A stretch of DNA of 10,085 bases from a bacterium UBA2219 (GTDB lineage Bacteria > Desulfobacterota > Deferrimicrobia > Deferrimicrobiales > Deferrimicrobiaceae), in NCBI GenBank assembly GCA_002327765.1, contig DCUH01000008.1, forward strand, positions 13,737-23,821, read 5' to 3'. The notes under the pieces are model-generated. The model was not told the origin of the DNA. It did not search any database and saw nothing but the letters and a program-made list of their open reading frames with translations. Positions 5,611 through 10,085 of this stretch are shown here, piece after piece (the first letter of the stretch is position 1; every line of letters begins with the position of its first letter). Both the position numbers and the translations under genes were made by a program.

Positions 5611-7173
5611 TCAGTTGACCCCGACCGCGCAGCCGACGGGGGGGGCCGCCACGCGGACCTGGTCGCGCCCGGCGTTCTTGGCCTCGTACAGGGCGCCGTC
5701 CGCCCGGAAAAGGAGCTCTTCCCGCTCGGCCTGGGAGAGCGCGCCGCAGTCGGCGACCCCGATGCTCAAGGATACCGGCGCTCTCGAAGGGGAAATCCTG
5801 CCGACATCGCGCTTGACCGCCGCAAGGATGCGCTCGGCCAGCATGGAAGCCCGGACGGAATCCGTTTCGGTCATCAGCACGACGAACTCGTCGCCGCCGT
5901 ACCGGAACACGTAGTCGATCTTCCGGAGGTTCGCCGTCAGGACCCTGGCGACATCCCTCAGGACCCGGTCGCCCGCCTGGTGCCCGTATTCGTCGTTGAT
6001 CCGCTTGAAATGGTCGATGTCGAGGAACAGGAGCGACATGTTCCGCTCGTGGCGGCGGTGCCGCTCGAACTCGCGCTCGAAGATGTTCTGGAAGGACAAG
6101 TGGTTGAGCAGCCCCGTCAGCGCGTCGTGGTTGGCGAGGAAGCTCATCCTCTCCCGGTCGGCGTGCTTTTGGAGGAACAGGGCGACCTGCCCCGCGACGG
6201 ATTCGACCAGCCACTCGACCCGCTGCCCGTCGAGCGACCCGGCCGGAAGGTAGACGACGAGGACCCCGAGCACCCGGCCCGCGTGGTATAGCGGGCACTC
6301 GATCTTCCGGACGCCCGGCGCGCCCGCGGCGGGATCCCAGTTCCCCTCGACCGGCAGGCACGGGAACCTCTTCAGTCGGAAATCCTCCTCCGGCGCGAGA
6401 ATGCGGTACCGGGAAGCGAGGATGCCGGACCATTCCCTGGCGACAGTGGCGCCGTCCTTCCTCGCCGACACCCGGGTGGCGGCGTCGAAGCCGATGCGCA
6501 CGACGGGGCCCCCGGGAAGCGACACGAGCTCCAGCCCCACGACGGGCACGAGGCTCCCCATTTCGCGGCCGAGCCATTTGAACATCGCGTCCGGGTCGGA
6601 ATGCGCGTGGAGCGATTCGCTGAAGGAGAGGAGCCACCCGAGGTCCCGGTTCGAGCGGAGAAGGCGGTCCACGTCCTCTCGCCCGGGGTCTTCCCGCTCG
6701 CCGCGGGAAACGCATTCGCAGAACGCGGCCACCTGGGCGCCGACGGCGTCGAGGAGGCGAAGCGTGCCGTGGGAAGGCAGCCGGTCCGACCCGGTCCGGA
6801 AGACGCCATACCCGAGGGAGCGCCGCCCGGCCCGGACGGGGACAATGACGGAATCGCGCGACGCCGCGTTCGCGGCCTTCCCGCCGGGCGCGTCCCGGCG
6901 GACGATGTCGGAAAGGCGGACGTGCTCCGACCGCGAGGCAAGGCGAGGCGCGCGCGGCAGCGACCGGAGGAGCGCGTCGTCGCCGCCGTGCCCGGCCGTC
7001 ACCCAATCGCCGCCCTTGCGGACGAGGAACACGCCGAGATCGGCCTTGAGGAACCGGGAGAGCTGCGGCGCCACGCCGGCCAGCCCCGCTTCGGCGGCGG
7101 AGGCCCCCGCGAGCCGCTCCGCGACGCGCCGCATCAGCCCCGTTTCCGCGTCCCTGTGTCCCGCCCGTCCCAT
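5611..7173 (-). CDS. GAF-GAF-GGDEF diguanylate cyclase
   Basis: This 520-residue cytosolic protein is predicted to make c-di-GMP from two GTP. It has no signal peptide or membrane segment. Two GAF-like sensor regions are suggested at about 25-155 and 185-335 (each ends in a helix such as LLDAVGAQVAAF or WLVESVAGQVALF). A helical linker (NHDALTGLLNHLSFQNIFER, from 348) leads into the GGDEF domain (~345-512). The metal-binding DIDHFKRIND begins at 385. The active site is RYGGDEFVVL with GGDEF at 426-430. The I-site RKID at 417-420 stands five residues before it, so product inhibition is expected. The ATG at 7173 is chosen because GGAGG lies 6 bases upstream; the frame also has ATGs at 7230 and 7227, without such a site. 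The GAF ligands cannot be told. A C8 run near the 3' end affects only the last residues. Confidence 0.93.
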   Translation of the reverse strand: MGRAGHRDAETGLMRRVAERLAGASAAEAGLAGVAPQLSRFLKADLGVFLVRKGGDWVTAGHGGDDALLRSLPRAPRLASRSEHVRLSDIVRRDAPGGKAANAASRDSVIVPVRAGRRSLGYGVFRTGSDRLPSHGTLRLLDAVGAQVAAFCECVSRGEREDPGREDVDRLLRSNRDLGWLLSFSESLHAHSDPDAMFKWLGREMGSLVPVVGLELVSLPGGPVVRIGFDAATRVSARKDGATVAREWSGILASRYRILAPEEDFRLKRFPCLPVEGNWDPAAGAPGVRKIECPLYHAGRVLGVLVVYLPAGSLDGQRVEWLVESVAGQVALFLQKHADRERMSFLANHDALTGLLNHLSFQNIFEREFERHRRHERNMSLLFLDIDHFKRINDEYGHQAGDRVLRDVARVLTANLRKIDYVFRYGGDEFVVLMTETDSVRASMLAERILAAVKRDVGRISPSRAPVSLSIGVADCGALSQAEREELLFRADGALYEAKNAGRDQVRVAAPPVGCAVGVN

Positions 7174-7179
7174 GCCAAA

Positions 7180-7184
7180 CCTCC
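7180..7184 (-). promoter_or_regulatory. Ribosome binding site of the diguanylate cyclase gene
   Basis: The minus strand reads GGAGG followed by TTTGGC and the ATG at 7173. It supports this start over the in-frame ATGs at 7230 and 7227, which lie next to or inside the promoter candidate. Confidence 0.75.
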
Positions 7185-7218
7185 GTCCCCGGTGCTTCAA
7201 GCCTTTCGAGGAGGGCAC

Positions 7219-7234
7219 TGCATTCATCATGCCG
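7219..7234 (-). promoter_or_regulatory. Weak sigma-54-like promoter candidate for the cyclase gene
   Basis: The minus strand reads CGGCATGATGAATGCA. It keeps the invariant GG-N10-GC and matches the sigma-54 consensus at GGCA, G and TGCA, but differs at three other positions. The predicted start near 7208 would leave a 35-base leader containing the ribosome binding site. A sigma-70-like alternative (TTGAAA, 17 bases, ATGAAT) overlaps it with a poor -10. The match could be chance. Confidence 0.35.
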
Positions 7235-7240
7235 GATCGT

Positions 7241-7255
7241 TTTATTTCAAATAAA
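7241..7255. promoter_or_regulatory. 15-bp perfect AT-rich palindrome upstream of the cyclase gene
   Basis: TTTATTT and AAATAAA flank a single C: two perfectly complementary 7-base arms. The element lies 6 bases upstream of the sigma-54-like promoter candidate, in the non-coding gap after flgE. It may be an operator or an activator site, or just an AT-rich patch. It lacks G/C pairs, so it is not a plausible terminator by itself. Confidence 0.35.
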
Positions 7256-7280
7256 TCCTGTTTTCCCGGGCAATTACCGA

Positions 7281-7303
7281 CCGGGGCCCCATGGGGGCCC
7301 CGG
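7281..7303. terminator. GC-only hairpin after flgE, possible terminator or mRNA 3' stabiliser
   Basis: CCGGGGCCCC and GGGGCCCCGG form a perfect 10-bp stem around a 3-base loop (ATG on the plus strand). It begins 25 bases after the flgE stop in the direction of transcription. No T-run follows on the minus strand (TCGGTAATT), so it is not a canonical intrinsic terminator. It may act with Rho, protect the abundant hook mRNA from 3' decay, or lower read-through into the cyclase gene. A smaller dyad (GTCAA-ACGC-TTGAC, 7309-7322) lies between it and the stop codon. Confidence 0.45.
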
Positions 7304-7328
7304 CCTGTGTCAAACGCTTGACTCCCGG

Positions 7329-8615
7329 TTACCTCTTGAGGTTGACCACTTCCGCCAGCAGCTCGTCCGTCGTGGTGATAATCCGGGAGTTCGCCTGGAA
7401 CCCTCTCTGGGCCGAGATCATGTTGACGAACTCCTGGGCGAGATCGACGTTGCTCAGCTCGAGGGTGTTCGAGGCGATGTCGCCGAGCCCCGAGGTGCCG
7501 GGGGCGCTGACGATCGGCTGGCCGGACGCGGTCGACTCGCCGTAGAGGTTCCCGCCCAGCTTCACGAGCTCGGTGGGGGCGTTGAACTTGGCCAGGGCGA
7601 TCTGCCCGATGAGGCGCGTCTGCCCGTTGGTGAAGATGCCGGTCATCTCGCCCTTGTCGGAGATGGTGAGGCTCTCCAGGGCGCCCGACGCGTAGCCGTC
7701 CTGGTCGATCGACAGCACCGCGAACTCGGAAGCGTACTGCATCGACGCGGTGTGGTCGAAGGCGATGGCCTGGTTCTGCGTCACGCCGCCGCCCCAGTCG
7801 AACTGGGGAGAGGCGCCGCCGGCGACGGTGTTCAGGGAGCCGTCCGTGTTGAAGGTCAGAGTGGTGACCACCGAGGCGGGGGTCGCGGCGCCGTCGTTCC
7901 CCTCGGTCAGCTCGCCGGCGTTGGCCGGGTCGTCGTACACGTAATGGACCTGCCAGGTGTTGGCCGCGGTCTTGGCGTAGTAGAGGGTGACCTGGTGGGG
8001 TCCGCCCTGCGAATCGTACATGGTGAGCGTCGTGGACGAATTGTAGTTGGCCGGATCGTTCGCCGTGCCGTTGCCGTCCCCGTCGAGGGTGAACGCGCCC
8101 GTCTGGACCGCCTCGGTGCTGTCGAGGTTCACGGAGACCATCGCATCGCCGGTCACGTTGGCCGGGGTCTGCGTGGCGATGAGCCGGAGGTTGCCGATCG
8201 TGCCGGTGAGGTTCCCCCCCGCGTCCGCTACGTACCCCTGGAGCCGCAAGGTGGAGGGAGTCACGATGTAGCCGTCCTGGTCGATGGAGAAGTTGCCGGC
8301 GCGCGTGTAGTAATTCGCGCCGTTCTCGCTGACGACGAAGAAGCCGTCGCCGTCGATCGCCATGTCGAGGGAGTTCTCGGAGGTCTGCAGCGACCCCTGC
8401 GTGAAGAGGGGGGAGACCTCCTGGACGTAGACGCCGCGGCCGACCTGCGCGGCGCCCGCCACGCCCGTGACCGAGGCGCTGAGGACGTCGCCGAAGGCCA
8501 CCGTGGACTTCTTGTACCCGACCGTGTTCATGTTCGCGATGTTGTCCGCGATGACCGAGAGGTTGGTGCCGTTGGCGTTCATCCCGCTGATGGCCGTCTG
8601 CATCGAAGTGAGCAT
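7329..8615 (-). CDS. flgE: Flagellar hook protein FlgE
   Basis: FlgE is the structural subunit of the hook, the universal joint outside the cell, exported through the type III gate. The 428 residues are typical of the family. The N-terminal rod/hook motif is at the start (MLTSMQTAISGMNANGTNLS, then NIANMNTVGYKKS at 25-37). GDGFFVV follows near residue 90. The middle part is rich in Thr, Asn, Gly and Asp, as expected of the exposed hook domains. The C-terminal coiled segment (385-428) has SNVDLAQEFVNMISAQRGFQ and ends LAEVVNLKR. The start is backed by AAAGGAGG 7 bases upstream. It lies 28 bases after flgD, in one transcription unit. There are no cysteines. Confidence 0.98.
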   Translation of the reverse strand: MLTSMQTAISGMNANGTNLSVIADNIANMNTVGYKKSTVAFGDVLSASVTGVAGAAQVGRGVYVQEVSPLFTQGSLQTSENSLDMAIDGDGFFVVSENGANYYTRAGNFSIDQDGYIVTPSTLRLQGYVADAGGNLTGTIGNLRLIATQTPANVTGDAMVSVNLDSTEAVQTGAFTLDGDGNGTANDPANYNSSTTLTMYDSQGGPHQVTLYYAKTAANTWQVHYVYDDPANAGELTEGNDGAATPASVVTTLTFNTDGSLNTVAGGASPQFDWGGGVTQNQAIAFDHTASMQYASEFAVLSIDQDGYASGALESLTISDKGEMTGIFTNGQTRLIGQIALAKFNAPTELVKLGGNLYGESTASGQPIVSAPGTSGLGDIASNTLELSNVDLAQEFVNMISAQRGFQANSRIITTTDELLAEVVNLKR

Positions 8616-8622
8616 TTTCTTT

Positions 8623-8630
8623 CCTCCTTT
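8623..8630 (-). promoter_or_regulatory. Strong ribosome binding site of flgE
   Basis: The minus strand reads AAAGGAGG, 7 bases before the flgE ATG, in a locally AT-rich 28-base gap. It is one of the strongest sites in the window, in keeping with the large number of hook subunits required. Confidence 0.8.
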
Positions 8631-8643
8631 ATATTGCTGCCGG

Positions 8644-9078
8644 TTACTTGATTACGGTCACGTCGCCCACGGCCACCTTCGCGGCGCCGTCGACGAGGAA
8701 GTAAGTGCCGTTCGATTCGTAGGACACGCCGGTCACCGTTCCGTACACCGTCGTGGCGGCGCCGCCGGAGACCTTCTCGTACCCGACCTGCTTCCCGATC
8801 AGGTTGGCGAGGTAGGCGTTCTGCAGGGAGTTCTGCGACGCGGCCAGCGTCTCGATCCCCTTGTTGATGGTCGTCAGCTGCTCGAGCGAGCTGAACTGGG
8901 CGAGCTGGGCCGTGAAATTGGTGCTGTCCATCGGGCTCAGCGGGTCCTGGTTCTGGAGCTGCGTGACCAGGAGCATCAGGAACTGGTTCTGGAGATCGCT
9001 CGCGGACGACGAGGCGGCCGACGATGTCGACTTGTTCGCCGCGGTGTCGGTGGCGCCGCTCACGCCGGAAATGGGCAT
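8644..9078 (-). CDS. flgD: Flagellar hook assembly scaffold protein FlgD, short form
   Basis: FlgD caps the growing hook and is needed for FlgE polymerisation; it leaves when the hook is complete. This protein has 144 residues, against about 220-230 in enterics. After a Ser/Ala/Thr-rich export tail (1-27) comes the conserved core DLQNQFLMLLVTQLQNQDPL and TNFTAQLAQFSSLEQL (28-68), then a helix (NAYLANLIGKQVGYE) and a short beta-rich end that looks like a lone tudor-like half-domain. The Ig-like insert of long FlgD proteins is missing; short forms also occur in other groups, so this is not a truncation. GGAAGGAG lies 5 bases upstream of the ATG. It follows fliK by 13 bases. Confidence 0.95.
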   Translation of the reverse strand: MPISGVSGATDTAANKSTSSAASSSASDLQNQFLMLLVTQLQNQDPLSPMDSTNFTAQLAQFSSLEQLTTINKGIETLAASQNSLQNAYLANLIGKQVGYEKVSGGAATTVYGTVTGVSYESNGTYFLVDGAAKVAVGDVTVIK

Positions 9079-9091
9079 GACTGCTCCTTCC

Positions 9092-10085
9092 TTATACGAG
9101 GATGTCGACGAGCCCCGACCGCTCCGCGGCGGGCCGGACGGTCCCGGGTGCGTCGGCGCCGGAAGATCCGTTCCCCGGCCCCTTGCCGGCTTGCGCGTTC
9201 CCGGCCTGCGCGTTCCCGTCCTGCTCGTTTCCCTGCTTCAGCGAAACCGTGAATCCGCCGATGGCCATCCCCTCGTCGGCGAGCGCCTGCACGATCTGGG
9301 GAAGGCTCCGCTCGATCGCTTCCCGGCCGGCCGGGTCCGCGGCGGTGATGTTCGCGTTGACGACCCCCTTATCGAGGATGACCTCGATCTCGAGCCTCCC
9401 GACGCCGGGGGGCGAAAGCGTGATTTCCATGGAGGTGTCGCTCTTCCGCGTCAGGACGAAGGCGTTCTCCCCCGCATGGAACGTCCTCTGCGGATGGGCG
9501 GCGGGCGGCGCGGGCAATGGCGAACGCGCCCCGGAGGCCGTCTCCGCGGCACCGCGGCCCGCGGCGATTCCGTGGGACGCGCCCGGTTCCGCCGTCTCCC
9601 TCGCGGAAGGAAGGGTTGCGTTCCCCCCCCTCGCCTCTTCCGGAGCCTCGTCGGCGGACGCCTTTTCCCGCGCCAGGGTGAAGGAGAAGGGTTTGGGATC
9701 CTCTTTGCCCGAAACGGGCGAGTTCCCGGCGTCCCGCAAGTCGGCACCGGCCGGTTCGCCTTCCGCCTCACGCGGCGGCGCGGCAACCGGCGGCCCGGGC
9801 CGGCTCGATGCCGGCTCCACGCGCGGCGCGGCGGCCTGCGGCCCGGTGCGGCCCGAGGCCGGCCCCATGCCCGGCGCGGCGGCAAATTCTTCCTGAACGA
9901 CGGCATACCCTTCCGGCCGGGAGGCCGGCGCTTCCTTGGCCGCCGGGCGAACCGGATCGGCGAGGGGGGCGCGGGCGGCGGCCGCGTCGGCGGCAGGTGC
10001 GTCGTGCGGTGCGGCGTCGGTTCGCTCTCCCGCGGCGAGGGCAGCCGCTGCGACCGGCGCGGCCTGTACCGGCGCGGCCTTGGCG
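9092..10085 (-). CDS. fliK: Flagellar hook-length control protein FliK, C-terminal part (runs off right edge)
   Basis: FliK is the secreted ruler that measures the hook and, through its C-terminal domain, triggers the FlhB switch. The frame is open to the window edge, so 330 C-terminal residues are visible; a Met at 9868 is internal, because the same Ala/Pro-rich composition goes on upstream without a stop. Visible residues 1-205 are a disordered Ala/Pro/Gly/Glu-rich region. The conserved Flg_hook domain lies at about 210-284 (MEITLSPPGVGRLEIEVILD, then the helix AIERSLPQIVQALADEGMAI). A short Gly/Asn/Gln tail has three 5-residue units. The composition matches the low-conservation ruler region of FliK. 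It is the most upstream visible gene of the hook operon. Confidence 0.93.
   Translation of the reverse strand, partial: AKAAPVQAAPVAAAALAAGERTDAAPHDAPAADAAAARAPLADPVRPAAKEAPASRPEGYAVVQEEFAAAPGMGPASGRTGPQAAAPRVEPASSRPGPPVAAPPREAEGEPAGADLRDAGNSPVSGKEDPKPFSFTLAREKASADEAPEEARGGNATLPSARETAEPGASHGIAAGRGAAETASGARSPLPAPPAAHPQRTFHAGENAFVLTRKSDTSMEITLSPPGVGRLEIEVILDKGVVNANITAADPAGREAIERSLPQIVQALADEGMAIGGFTVSLKQGNEQDGNAQAGNAQAGKGPGNGSSGADAPGTVRPAAERSGLVDILV
9188..9232 (-). repeat. Three 15-bp tandem units in the fliK tail
   Basis: Two units differ at one base and encode GNAQA each; the third (9218-9232) is diverged and encodes GNEQD. The units are in frame with fliK, directly after the Flg_hook domain, so gain or loss of a unit would change only the tail length. 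Confidence 0.7.

Noticed and set aside
5555..7006. Second long minus-strand frame inside the cyclase region
   Set aside because: It overlaps the GGDEF gene in another frame and is Arg/Pro/Gly-rich without domains. The GAF-GGDEF frame has the conserved motifs.
7174..7230. Upstream in-frame ATGs (7230, 7227) of the cyclase gene
   Set aside because: They fall in the promoter candidate region and lack a ribosome binding site; the added 19 residues are not part of the GAF region.
9092..9868. Treating fliK as complete from the Met at 9868
   Set aside because: The frame stays open without a stop to the window edge, with the same Ala/Pro-rich composition. FliK proteins are normally longer, so the gene is most likely cut by the window.

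Overview
The window lies wholly inside a flagellar gene cluster of a high-GC, Gram-negative bacterium. All supported genes are on the minus strand, so transcription runs from high to low coordinates. In that direction the order is fliK (3' part) - flgD - flgE - a GAF/GGDEF diguanylate cyclase gene - fliL - fliM - fliN - fliO - fliP - fliQ - fliR - flhB - flhA (5' part). This order, the short FlgD, the short FliP, the N-terminally extended acidic FliN and a likely sigma-54 promoter suggest a deltaproteobacterial lineage (Desulfuromonadota/Geobacter-like or a related Desulfobacterota group). The genus cannot be read from this sequence.

Right block (about 7329-10085): the hook genes. FliK (hook-length ruler), FlgD (hook cap/scaffold) and FlgE (hook protein) form one tight transcription unit. 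It is followed by a 10-bp all-G/C hairpin.

Middle block (5611-7173): a cytosolic protein with two GAF-like domains and a GGDEF domain that has an intact active site and an intact inhibitory I-site. It stands between hook and export genes, bordered by the only two real intergenic gaps (155 and 167 bp). Each gap carries an AT-rich dyad just upstream of a GG-N10-GC type (sigma-54-like) promoter candidate. The one before fliL is a strong match; the one before the cyclase gene is weaker. Both promoter candidates support start codons downstream of the longest possible ORF starts.

Left block (1-5443): fliL, the C-ring genes fliM and fliN, then the membrane parts of the type III export apparatus, fliO, fliP, fliQ, fliR, flhB and flhA. 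The genes overlap by 1-8 bases or are separated by 3-19 bases, with repeated ATGA junctions, so they very probably form one translationally coupled operon.

Together the genes encode export-gate assembly (FliO/P/Q/R, FlhA/B), hook building and substrate switching (FliK with FlhB, FlgD, FlgE), switch and rotor (FliM, FliN), stator support (FliL), and a candidate local c-di-GMP source. No gene-free stretch exceeds 300 bases. No RNA genes, insertion sequences, CRISPR arrays or origins were seen. The flagellar genes are standard; the points worth a second look are the embedded cyclase gene and the regulatory structure around it.
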